DNA of 64,000 nucleotides from Burkholderiales bacterium (GTDB lineage: Bacteria; Pseudomonadota; Gammaproteobacteria; Burkholderiales; Burkholderiaceae_F), in contig JADJWR010000002.1 in the NCBI GenBank assembly GCA_016716275.1, forward strand, positions 558,001 to 622,000. Reading direction: 5' to 3'. Shown here piece by piece: positions 32,733 to 40,086 of this stretch (positions within the stretch are counted from its first letter, which is position 1; every line of letters begins with the position of its first letter). The position numbers were made by a program, and so were the translations under genes. Under the pieces are notes generated by a model. The model was not told where the DNA came from, searched no databases, and saw only the letters and a list, made by a program, of their open reading frames with translations.

Positions 32733-33710
32733 ATGGCGGCGAGTCCGGCTTCCGGGGGTGCGATGGCAGCGCAGCAGCCGGCGGGTGCGCCGGCGGTGCT
32801 CGAGCTGCATCTGGGCGAGTTGCGGCAGCTCTTCGACTCGCTGGACCCGGCGCCGTTTCGCGAGCGCGACCTCGACCCGAAGGCGAGCGAGTACATCGTC
32901 GACTGGGCGCGCGAATGCCGGGCCGATCGGCCGCTGGCGATGGTCGTGCACCTGGACCGGCATCCGGTGGCCGCCGGCGAGGGGCAGATGCTGGGCGAGG
33001 CGGTGCACGAGTTCTACCGGGGCCGAGCGGCCGCGACGCGTCAGGAACTGTCGCGGCTGTTCCAGACCGGCCGCATCAGCCTGGTGATCGGGCTGGCCTT
33101 CCTGGCGGTGGCCGTCGTCGTCGGCGAGGCGCTGGCGTCGCTGATCAGCAAGGAAAGCTACGCCGGACTGGTGCAGGAAACGCTGATCATCGGCGGCTGG
33201 GTGGCGCTGTGGCGGCCGCTGGAGATCTTTCTCTACGACTGGTGGCCGGTGCGCTCACGGGCGCGCCTGTATGACCGGCTGGCGGTGATGCAGGTCAGCC
33301 TGCGCGCGCCGCCACCACCGCGGAGCGGCCGGCATGAATGCCTGGGCAGTCGCGCTGGTGCGGGCGCTGTTGTACTTCGGCATCTGGATCGTCATCGACC
33401 AGAGCGCCAAGCCGGGCAACCTGGTTTTCGGCGTGCTGGCAACAGTGGCGGCGACCTGGGCCAGCCTGCGCCTGCTGCCGCCGGCCGCCGGCCGCGTACG
33501 CCTCGGCGTGCTGCTGACGCTGCTGCCGCGTTTCCTGTGGCAGTCGCTGGTGGCCGGCGTCGACGTCGCGCGTCGCGCCTTCGCGCCGCGCCTACCGCTG
33601 TCGCCCGGCTTCGTCGACTATCCGGTGCGGCTGCCGCGCGGCTCGGCGCGCAATGCCTTCGAGCTGATCTCGAGCCTGATGCCCGGCTCGGTGCCGTCCG
33701 GCGAGACTGA
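32733..33710 (+). CDS. Conserved two-helix membrane protein; reading frame apparently shifted near its end
   Basis: The first 196 or so residues look like a real conserved protein of unknown role: an acidic N-terminal part with F-R-E-R-D-L-D-P-K-A-S-E-Y-I and D-R-P-L-A-M-V-V-H-L, then two hydrophobic segments near 115-135 and 145-165 and W-R-P-L-E-I-F-L-Y-D-W-W. After about 33325 the frame turns Arg/Ala-rich and runs 377 bp into mrpE, which is not credible. A one-base deletion in CCGCCACCACCGCGG (about 33308-33322) would move the tail to a frame that ends at TGA 33335, overlapping the mrpE ATG as ATGA. A second start at 32763 with GGGGGTG is also possible. Function unknown; it always lies between pump and antiporter here. 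Confidence 0.7.
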   Translation: MAASPASGGAMAAQQPAGAPAVLELHLGELRQLFDSLDPAPFRERDLDPKASEYIVDWARECRADRPLAMVVHLDRHPVAAGEGQMLGEAVHEFYRGRAAATRQELSRLFQTGRISLVIGLAFLAVAVVVGEALASLISKESYAGLVQETLIIGGWVALWRPLEIFLYDWWPVRSRARLYDRLAVMQVSLRAPPPPRSGRHECLGSRAGAGAVVLRHLDRHRPERQAGQPGFRRAGNSGGDLGQPAPAAAGRRPRTPRRAADAAAAFPVAVAGGRRRRRASRLRAAPTAVARLRRLSGAAAARLGAQCLRADLEPDARLGAVRRD

Positions 33711-33828
33711 GACCGCGATCGAGTACCACTGCCTCGACACGCGCCAGCCGGTGGTCGAGCAGCTGGCCGCCGAGGAACGGGCCTACGCCAGGGCGCTGGC
33801 GCCGGGTCAAGGCGATGGCCATGGCTGA
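33334..33828 (+). CDS. mrpE: Mrp-type Na+/H+ antiporter subunit E
   Basis: Small membrane subunit MrpE/MnhE of 164 residues, part of the multi-subunit cation/proton antiporter. Typical traits are a start of two close hydrophobic helices (about 5-45), L-L-P-R-F-L-W-Q-S-L, and the soluble end with S-L-M-P-G-S-V-P. The ATG is preceded by AGCGGCCGGC, with no strong Shine-Dalgarno, fitting translational coupling with a restored upstream stop (see the preceding gene). It overlaps subunit F by 14 bp. Confidence 0.88.
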   Translation: MNAWAVALVRALLYFGIWIVIDQSAKPGNLVFGVLATVAATWASLRLLPPAAGRVRLGVLLTLLPRFLWQSLVAGVDVARRAFAPRLPLSPGFVDYPVRLPRGSARNAFELISSLMPGSVPSGETETAIEYHCLDTRQPVVEQLAAEERAYARALAPGQGDGHG

Positions 33829-34399
33829 TTTCCTGCTCTGGATGGCCGCTTTCCTGGTGCTGATGGTGGCGCTTGGGCTGGTGCGCGTCGCCCGCGGCCC
33901 GGGCCGCGCCGAGCGGATGATGGCGGCCCAGCTGCTGGGCACCGGCGCGATCGGCGCGCTGCTTCTGTTCGGCGCCGCCTCGGGCGAGCCGGCGGTATTC
34001 GACGTGGCACTGACGCTGGCGCTGCTGGCGGCCTTCGCCTCGATTGCCTTCGTCAAGTTCGCCATGCAGCAGGACCGGCCAGCCTGCCGACGACGAGGAG
34101 GCGGGATGAGCTTCCTGCTCGACCTGTTCAGCATCGCCGCCATCGCCGCCGGCGCCTTCTTCTACCTGGCCGGAACGGTCGGGCTGCTGCGCTTTCCCGA
34201 TGCCTACACGCGGCTGCATGCGCTGACCAAGGCCGACAACCTCGGCATGGCGCTGGTGGTCCTCGGCTTGCTGCCGCAGGTCGACGGCCTGCTCGCGGCG
34301 CTGAAGCTGGTGCTGGTGTGGCTGCTGGTGATCCTGTCCGGCGCGGCGGTGTCGCAACTCATCGCCCGCTCGGCGCGGCGGCAGGATTCAGGTCGATGA
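33815..34399 (+). CDS. Mrp-type antiporter subunits F and G read as one frame
   Basis: One 194-residue frame contains MrpF (about residues 1-86, with V-A-R-G-P-G-R-A-E-R-M and F-D-V-A-L-T-L-A-L-L) joined by an 11-residue linker to MrpG (from M-S-F-L-L at 34106, with V-G-L-L-R-F-P-D-A-Y-T-R-L-H-A). Both halves are complete in their conserved regions. The MrpG ATG still has its own GAGGAGG site at 34095-34101, and removing one C at about 34079 would end MrpF as Q-P-A-D-D-E-E-A-G-stop with an ATGA overlap. This argues for a recent one-base insertion rather than an established fusion. If translated as written, the linker is short and basic and lies between two membrane pieces. Confidence 0.82.
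   Translation: MAMADFLLWMAAFLVLMVALGLVRVARGPGRAERMMAAQLLGTGAIGALLLFGAASGEPAVFDVALTLALLAAFASIAFVKFAMQQDRPACRRRGGGMSFLLDLFSIAAIAAGAFFYLAGTVGLLRFPDAYTRLHALTKADNLGMALVVLGLLPQVDGLLAALKLVLVWLLVILSGAAVSQLIARSARRQDSGR
34095..34101 (+). promoter_or_regulatory. Retained Shine-Dalgarno of the mrpG part
   Basis: GAGGAGG stands 4 nt before ATG 34106, inside the F-G fused frame. It is encoded by the linker. Its presence supports separate ancestral translation of MrpG, and means a free MrpG may still be made. Confidence 0.55.
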
Positions 34400-35338
34400 C
34401 CGCGGTCGTCAGCCTCGTCGTCGCGCTGCTGCTGCTGGCGCTCGCCGTATGGACGGTGTCGTGCGCGATGCCTTCGTGGCGATCGCCGGCTTCGTCGCCT
34501 ATGGCCTGCTGCTGTCGCTGGTCTGGGTGCGGCTGTACGGCATCGACGTGGCGCTGACCGAGGCGGCGATCGGCGGCGGCCTCACCGGCGCGCTGCTGAT
34601 CGGCGCGGCGTCGCGCCTGCGCGGCACCGAGGCCGCCGCCTGGTCCGAGCGCAGCGGCACCGGCGTTCGCGCCCTAGCCAAGCTGCTGGCATTGGCGGTG
34701 ACCGCCGCGCTGGTGGCCTGCGTGCTGGCGCTGCCCGACCCGGCGCCGACGCTGGCGCCGCAGGTGGTCGAGAACCTGGGCGCCACCGGTGTCGGCAACC
34801 CGATCACCGGCGTGCTGCTCGCCTTCCGCGCGCTGGACACGATGCTCGAGGCGATCGTGCTGGTGATCGCGCTGATCGGAGTGTGGTCGCTTTCGCCCGA
34901 TGGCGTCTGGGGCGGGCGGCCCGGCCTGCGCCACCGGGCCGATCCCGACGGCGTGCTCGCTTATCTGGCGCGGCTGCTGCCGCCGATCGGCATCGTCGTC
35001 GGCATCTACCTGTTCTGGGCCGGTGCCGACCATCCCGGCGGCAAGTTCCAGAGCGCCACCATCCTGGCGGCGATGTGGCTGCTGGTGCAGATGGCCGGGC
35101 TCGCCGACGCGCCGCCGGTCGCGGCAACCGCTGGCTGCGCGCCGGCATCGTGGTCGGGCCGCTGGTGTTCGTCGCCGTCGGCCTGCTCGGCGTCCAAGCG
35201 GCCGGCGCGTTCCTCGGTTACCCGGCCGACTGGGCCAAGCCGATGATCGTCGCCATCGAGGTGGCGCTGCTGCCGACGCTGACGCTGGTGCTGGCGCTGC
35301 TGCTGAACGGCGCGCCGGCGCGGAGCGGCGAGCGATGA
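34396..35338 (+). pseudogene. Mbh/Mrp subunit (MbhD + MbhE + MnhB-like) broken by two frameshifts
   Basis: Three consecutive frames together make one product of about 313 residues. The ATG at 34396, overlapping the mrpG stop as ATGA, opens with V-V-A-L-L-L-L-A-L-A-V-W-T. Near 34456-34460 the sense moves by one base into R-D-A-F-V-A-I-A-G-F-V-A-Y-G-L-L, a MbhD/DUF4040 stretch, then an MbhE-like part with G-V-G-N-P-I-T-G-V-L-L-A-F-R and the MnhB domain with F-W-A-G-A-D-H-P-G-G-K-F-Q. Near 35120 it moves again into N-R-W-L-R-A-G-I-V-V-G-P-L-V and ends at 35338, overlapping subunit C. Each break equals a one-base deletion (GG to G, CC to C). Broken genes or base errors cannot be told apart here. 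Confidence 0.75.
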
Positions 35339-35667
35339 CGGTCGAGACGCTGTTCGCACTGGCCGCCTGCGGTCTGGTCGGCATCGGTCTGTACGGCCTG
35401 ATCGTGCAGCCGCATCCGCTGCGCAAGCTGCTGGCCTTCAACGTCATGGGCACGGGCGTGTTCGTGATCTTCGGCGCGCTGGCCAGGCGCGGCGGCGCCG
35501 CCGGCATGGCCGCCGACCCGGTGCCGCAGGCGCTGCTGATCACCGCCATCGTGGTCGCCTTTGCCGCCACCGCGATGGCGGTGGCGCTGCTGCTGAGGCT
35601 GATCGAGTCGACCGACTCCGCGTCGCTGGCCGCCGAGCCGCCGGCCGACGACGGCGAGGCGCGCTAG
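35335..35667 (+). CDS. mrpC: Mrp-type antiporter subunit C
   Basis: Subunit C (NuoK-like) of 110 residues with three hydrophobic helices. The family core is visible: G-L-Y-G-L-I-V-Q-P-H-P-L-R-K-L-L-A-F-N-V-M, then P-V-P-Q-A-L-L-I-T-A-I-V-V. The ATG overlaps the upstream stop as ATGA. Length is normal. It appears intact, unlike its upstream neighbour. Confidence 0.9.
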   Translation: MTVETLFALAACGLVGIGLYGLIVQPHPLRKLLAFNVMGTGVFVIFGALARRGGAAGMAADPVPQALLITAIVVAFAATAMAVALLLRLIESTDSASLAAEPPADDGEAR

Positions 35668-35689
35668 TGGCCTGCCGGTGGACGAGACC

Positions 35690-37408
35690 ATGAGCACCGA
35701 CGGTGGCCTGCTGCTGGCGGCGGCGGTGCTGCTGCCCTTCGTCGGCATGCTGCTCGGCATGCTGCTGGGCGGCCGCCGGGTGCAGCGCCTGGCGTTTGTC
35801 GTAATGCCGCTCGGGCTGGCCATCGCCGCCGCAATCGCCGACGCCTGGCTGCGCGAGGTCGGGCCGGTCGTCTATCTGCTCGGCGGCTGGTCGCCGCCAC
35901 TGGGCATCGCGCTGCGCGCCGACGGTCCGGCGGTGGCGATGCTGCTGGCGGTGGCGGTGGTTGTCTGCGGCATCGGATTGTTCGCCCGCGCCGACTTCGG
36001 CACGCCGCGCGGCACGGTCGAGTCGCGTGGCGCCTTCACCTACTGGCTGCTGCTGCTGGCGGTCTGGGGCTCGCTGAACCTGGTGTTCGTCAGCGGCGAC
36101 CTGTTCACGCTGTACGTCGCGCTCGAACTGCTGACCTTCGCCGGCGTGCCGCTGGTCTGCCTGGCCGGCAGCGGCGAGACGCTGCGCGCCGCGCTGCGCT
36201 ACCTGCTGTTCGCGCTCTTCGGTTCGGTGCTGTACCTGCTGGGCGCGGTGCTGCTCTACGGCGGCTACGGCACGCTGGACATTCCGTTGCTGGCAGGCAA
36301 AGTGGCGGCCGAGCCGATCGCCTGGACGGCGCTGACGCTGATGACCGTCGGCCTGCTGGCCAAGACGGCGCTGTTCCCGCTGCACATCTGGCTGCCGCCG
36401 GCGCACGGCGGCGCGCCGGCCGCGGCCAGCGCGGTGCTCTCCGCACTGGTGATCAAGGGCTCCTGGTTCCTGGTGCTGCGGCTGTGGCTCGACGTGATGC
36501 CCGGTGTCGCCAGCATGGCGGCGGCGCAGTTGCTGGCCGGCATGGGGGCAGCGGCGATCGTCGTCGGCAGCGTGGTCGCGCTGCGCCAGCAGCGGCTGAA
36601 GCTGCTGGTCGCCTATTCGACGGTGGCGCAGATCGGCTACCTGTTCCTGCTGTTCCCGATGGCCTTCGACGCCGCCGGCGAGATGGCGATGCGCGAGGTG
36701 GCGCAGGCCGCCGGGCTGCTGCAGGCGATCGCGCATGCCACCGCCAAAGCCGGCATGTTCATGGCCGCCGGCCTGGTCTACGCCGCTCTCGGACACGACC
36801 GCATCGACGAGCTCGCCGGCGCGGCGCGCGCCTTGCCCGTCACCATGCTCGCCTTCGTCGTCGGCGGCGTGGCGCTGATGGGCGTCGTGCCCAGCGGCGC
36901 CTACCTGGCGAAGAAGCTGCTGCTCGACTCGGCCGACCAGTCGGGGCAATGGTGGTGGACGCTGGTGCTGCAGGGCGGCGCGGTGTTCACCGCCGGCTAC
37001 GTGGTGCTGGTGCTGGTGCGCGTGCTGCGCCGTCCGGCGGCGCCGCTCGCCGAAGTGGCGCCGGTGTCGATGCTGTCGCAGCTGGCGGCGCTCGGCCTGG
37101 CGCTGGCCTCGCTGTTGCTCTCTCTGGCGGCGGCGCTCGGGCCGTTGCCGTCGTCTCTGCTGTCGAACCCGCTGTCGCCGAAGGAGCTGGGCACCACGCT
37201 GGCGGTACTGCTCGGCGGCGTGCTGCTGGCCGCTGGCCTGGCTCGGCGGCCGATGCTGGCCGGCGGCGAGTCCGCGACACGCCGGTTGACGGTCGGGCTC
37301 GGCCTGGCCTTCGAGCGCGGCGACTACATCGTCCGCCGCTGGCCGTCGGCGATGCTGGCCTTGCTGCTGATCGCCGCCGCTTTCGGCGCCTTGCTGGTCC
37401 GGGCCTGA
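35690..37408 (+). CDS. mrpD: Mrp-type antiporter subunit D (NuoN/NuoL-like)
   Basis: Proton-translocating subunit of 572 residues with about 14 transmembrane helices, homologous to complex I antiporter subunits. Key motifs: Y-V-A-L-E-L-L-T (the conserved Glu), L-L-A-K-T-A-L-F-P-L-H-I-W-L-P-P-A-H (Lys and His of the channel) and A-Y-S-T-V-A-Q-I-G-Y. ATG 35690 is chosen; a GTG at 35678 in the same frame would add four residues. No MrpA (the longer homologue) is encoded in this module. It is 22 bp after mrpC. Confidence 0.9.
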   Translation: MSTDGGLLLAAAVLLPFVGMLLGMLLGGRRVQRLAFVVMPLGLAIAAAIADAWLREVGPVVYLLGGWSPPLGIALRADGPAVAMLLAVAVVVCGIGLFARADFGTPRGTVESRGAFTYWLLLLAVWGSLNLVFVSGDLFTLYVALELLTFAGVPLVCLAGSGETLRAALRYLLFALFGSVLYLLGAVLLYGGYGTLDIPLLAGKVAAEPIAWTALTLMTVGLLAKTALFPLHIWLPPAHGGAPAAASAVLSALVIKGSWFLVLRLWLDVMPGVASMAAAQLLAGMGAAAIVVGSVVALRQQRLKLLVAYSTVAQIGYLFLLFPMAFDAAGEMAMREVAQAAGLLQAIAHATAKAGMFMAAGLVYAALGHDRIDELAGAARALPVTMLAFVVGGVALMGVVPSGAYLAKKLLLDSADQSGQWWWTLVLQGGAVFTAGYVVLVLVRVLRRPAAPLAEVAPVSMLSQLAALGLALASLLLSLAAALGPLPSSLLSNPLSPKELGTTLAVLLGGVLLAAGLARRPMLAGGESATRRLTVGLGLAFERGDYIVRRWPSAMLALLLIAAAFGALLVRA

Positions 37409-37460
37409 TGCCGATGCCGATGGCCCGCGCTGTGCAGCTTATCTACTGAAGGACACCGAC

Positions 37461-38906
37461 ATGAAGACGCGAATCGCCGCCGCCTGCATCGCTGCTGCGC
37501 TGGCCGGCTGCACCGTGGGGCCGGACTACGTGCGCCCGACGGTCGAGACGCCGCCGGCCTGGCGCATCGACTATCCGAAGGCCGCCGAGGTCGCCAATCT
37601 CGAGTGGTGGAAGCAGTTCGGCGACCCGGTGCTCGACGGGCTGGTCGAGGCCGCGCTGCGCAACAACCGCGACCTGCTGGTCGCCGCGGCGCGGGTCGAT
37701 CAGTTCATCGGCGCGCTGACCGCGACCGGCTCGCAGTTCTATCCGCAGATCGGCTACGGCGCCGACGCCAGCCGGGCGCGCGCCAGCGCGGTCGGCCAGC
37801 CGCCGCTGCCGCCGGGCGCCAACCCGTACTTCTCGCTGTACAACGTGTCGCTCGGCGCACAGTGGCAGGCCGACCTGTTCGGCCGCGTGCGCCGCCAGAC
37901 CGAGGCGGCGCAGGCGCAGGTCTACGCCAGCGAGCAGGGCCGGCGCGGCGTCGTGCTGACGCTGGTGTCGAGCGTGGCGGCCAGCTACATCGTGCTGCGT
38001 TCGCTCGACCGCCAGCTCGAGATCGCGCAGGCCACGGCGCGCAACTTCAACGCCACGCTGCGCATCTTCGAGCTGCGCTTCAAGGCGGGCATCGTCGCCA
38101 AGACCGAGGTGACGCAGATCCGCTCGCAGGCGCAGCAGGCGCAGGCGGCGATCCCGGCCTTCGAGCAGGCGATCGCCGCGCAGGAAAACCTGATCTCGCT
38201 GCTGCTTGGCAGCAACCCCGGGCCGATCCCGCGCGGCAGGACCATTGACCAGCTGGTCGCGCCGGCGATCCCCGGCGACCTGCCGGCGGCGCTGCTGCAG
38301 CGCCGCCCCGACATCCTGCAGGCCGAGCAGAACCTGGTGGCGGCCAACGCCAACATCGGCGCGGCACGCGCGCTTTATTACCCGAACCTGTCGCTGCAGG
38401 CGGCGCTGGCCAGCACCAGCACCGTGTTCAGCAGCCTGCTCAGCGGCCCGGCCGCCGCCGGATTGCTCGGCGCCAGCCTGACCGGCCCGATCTTCACCTT
38501 CGGCGCGATCGAAGGGCAGGTGGCTGCCGCCGAGGCCGGCGAACGCCAGGCGCTGGCCGCCTACCAGCAGACGGTGCTCAATGCCTTCCGCGAGACCAAC
38601 GACGCCCTGAGCGGCTCGCAGAAGCGGCTCGAGGAGTTCACCGCCCAGCGCGGGCGAGTCGAGTCGCTGCGCGAATTCGCGCGGCTGGCCAGGCTGCGCT
38701 TCGACAAGGGCGTGGCCGGCTACCTGGACGTGCTGGTGGCGGAAAACGAACTGTTTGCCGCCGAGCTCGCCTCGGTGAACCTGCAGGCCAGCCGATACAC
38801 GCAGCTGGTCAACGTCTATCAGGCGGTCGGCGGTGGCTGGGTCGACATCGCTGCCGAGACGGCACCGAAGCCGCAAGGCACGGTCGCCGCGCAGGGCAGG
38901 CCCTGA
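37461..38906 (+). CDS. Outer-membrane efflux channel lipoprotein (NodT/TolC family)
   Basis: Outer-membrane factor of 481 residues. A signal peptide with lipobox A-A-L-A-G-C (Cys17) is followed by the NodT-family opening T-V-G-P-D-Y-V-R-P. Two TolC-type repeats with long helices and N-P-Y-F-S-L-Y and L-Q-R-R-P-D-I-L-Q-A-E follow. ATG 37461 has GAAGGA at suitable distance. It is probably the exit duct for the RND pump at 28.5-32.7 kb, although the antiporter genes stand between them. Confidence 0.92.
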   Translation: MKTRIAAACIAAALAGCTVGPDYVRPTVETPPAWRIDYPKAAEVANLEWWKQFGDPVLDGLVEAALRNNRDLLVAAARVDQFIGALTATGSQFYPQIGYGADASRARASAVGQPPLPPGANPYFSLYNVSLGAQWQADLFGRVRRQTEAAQAQVYASEQGRRGVVLTLVSSVAASYIVLRSLDRQLEIAQATARNFNATLRIFELRFKAGIVAKTEVTQIRSQAQQAQAAIPAFEQAIAAQENLISLLLGSNPGPIPRGRTIDQLVAPAIPGDLPAALLQRRPDILQAEQNLVAANANIGAARALYYPNLSLQAALASTSTVFSSLLSGPAAAGLLGASLTGPIFTFGAIEGQVAAAEAGERQALAAYQQTVLNAFRETNDALSGSQKRLEEFTAQRGRVESLREFARLARLRFDKGVAGYLDVLVAENELFAAELASVNLQASRYTQLVNVYQAVGGGWVDIAAETAPKPQGTVAAQGRP

Positions 38907-38976
38907 GGCCGGGCTCGACTATCGCATCGACGCAGCCGGCGCTTTGCCGGCGCAATCTCCAGCAGGACCTAGGCCT

Positions 38977-40062
38977 ATGAGAACGCCTTGCCGCCATCCG
39001 GCCCCGACTGCGCTCTTCGCTGCGGCGCTGATGGCCATCCATACGCTGGCGGTGGCACAGGTGTCGCCGTCGGCGCCGACCGAATGCACTGCGATAGCCG
39101 GCGACAGCGAGCGGCTGGCCTGCTACGACCGTCTGCACGGACGGGCCGCACGGCCCTCGTCCGAGACGAAAAGGGAAGCGGCAGCACCGGCGCCAGCCGT
39201 CGCAGGCAGCACGGTCGTGGCTGCGACGGCGGAGGCGACCGCCCCTTCGGTCAGCGAATCGATGTTCGACAAGGCCTGGGGATTCGATCCTTCCGGCGGC
39301 CGCTACAACATCTCGCTGTACGCACCGAACTATTTCCTCATGGGCCGCTACACCACGAGCCTGAACACCGCGCCTTTCGATCCGCTGGTCGGCGGTGGCC
39401 TGCTCGCGCCCGGCACCGAGCTCGACGCCACCGAAGCCGCGTTCCAGGTCAGCTTCAAGTTCAGGCTGTGGACCAACGGCGACCGCCGGTGGGGCGTCTG
39501 GGCCGCCTATACCCAGCAGAGCCACTGGCAGCTGTACAACGACACCGGCAATGCATCGCGGCCGTTCCGCGATACCAACTACATGCCGGAGCTGATCCTC
39601 AGCCACCGGCCCGGCCTGCGGTGGGGCGGGCTGCAGTGGAACCTCGCCAACCTGGCCTTCAACCACCAGTCGAACGGCCGCTCCGACGTGCTGTCGCGCA
39701 GCTGGAACCGGGTGATCGCCAGCTTCGGTGTCGAGAGCGGCAACCTGGGCGTCCAGGGGCGCCTGTGGTACCGGATTCCCGAGTCCGACGACGAGGACGA
39801 CAACCCAACGATCTCGGATTACTACGGCTGGGGCGACCTGTCGGCGATCTACAAGTGGCGCGGCCAGAGCTTCGCCGCGACGGTCCGCGGCAACCCCGGC
39901 ACCGGCAAGGGAGCCGGCCAGCTGACCTGGACCAGCGCGCCGCTGCTCGGGCCACTGCGTGGCTACGTGAAGCTTTTCAGCGGCTATGGCGAGACGCTGA
40001 TCGACTACAACTGGCGACAGACGACCATCGGCGCCGGCGTGACGCTGAACGACTGGCTGTAG
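38977..40062 (+). CDS. pldA: Outer-membrane phospholipase A (OMPLA)
   Basis: Outer-membrane beta-barrel phospholipase A of 361 residues, which in E. coli degrades phospholipids mislocalised to the outer leaflet. The signal peptide is about residues 1-28. A disordered, Ala/Pro-rich stretch with two Cys (about 35-90) precedes the barrel. The catalytic signature F-N-H-Q-S-N-G-R-S gives active His230 and Ser232, followed by L-S-R-S-W-N-R. The barrel ends with N-D-W-L, without the usual Phe. The ATG at 38977 directly precedes the signal peptide; the upstream in-frame stretch overlaps the channel gene. Confidence 0.92.
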   Translation: MRTPCRHPAPTALFAAALMAIHTLAVAQVSPSAPTECTAIAGDSERLACYDRLHGRAARPSSETKREAAAPAPAVAGSTVVAATAEATAPSVSESMFDKAWGFDPSGGRYNISLYAPNYFLMGRYTTSLNTAPFDPLVGGGLLAPGTELDATEAAFQVSFKFRLWTNGDRRWGVWAAYTQQSHWQLYNDTGNASRPFRDTNYMPELILSHRPGLRWGGLQWNLANLAFNHQSNGRSDVLSRSWNRVIASFGVESGNLGVQGRLWYRIPESDDEDDNPTISDYYGWGDLSAIYKWRGQSFAATVRGNPGTGKGAGQLTWTSAPLLGPLRGYVKLFSGYGETLIDYNWRQTTIGAGVTLNDWL

Positions 40063-40086
40063 GCGCGCAGCGCGCTGGCGCGCCGT

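Noticed and set aside
38809..39666. Minus-strand open frame opposite pldA
   Set aside because: No ribosome site or domain text, and it lies opposite the catalytic region of OMPLA.
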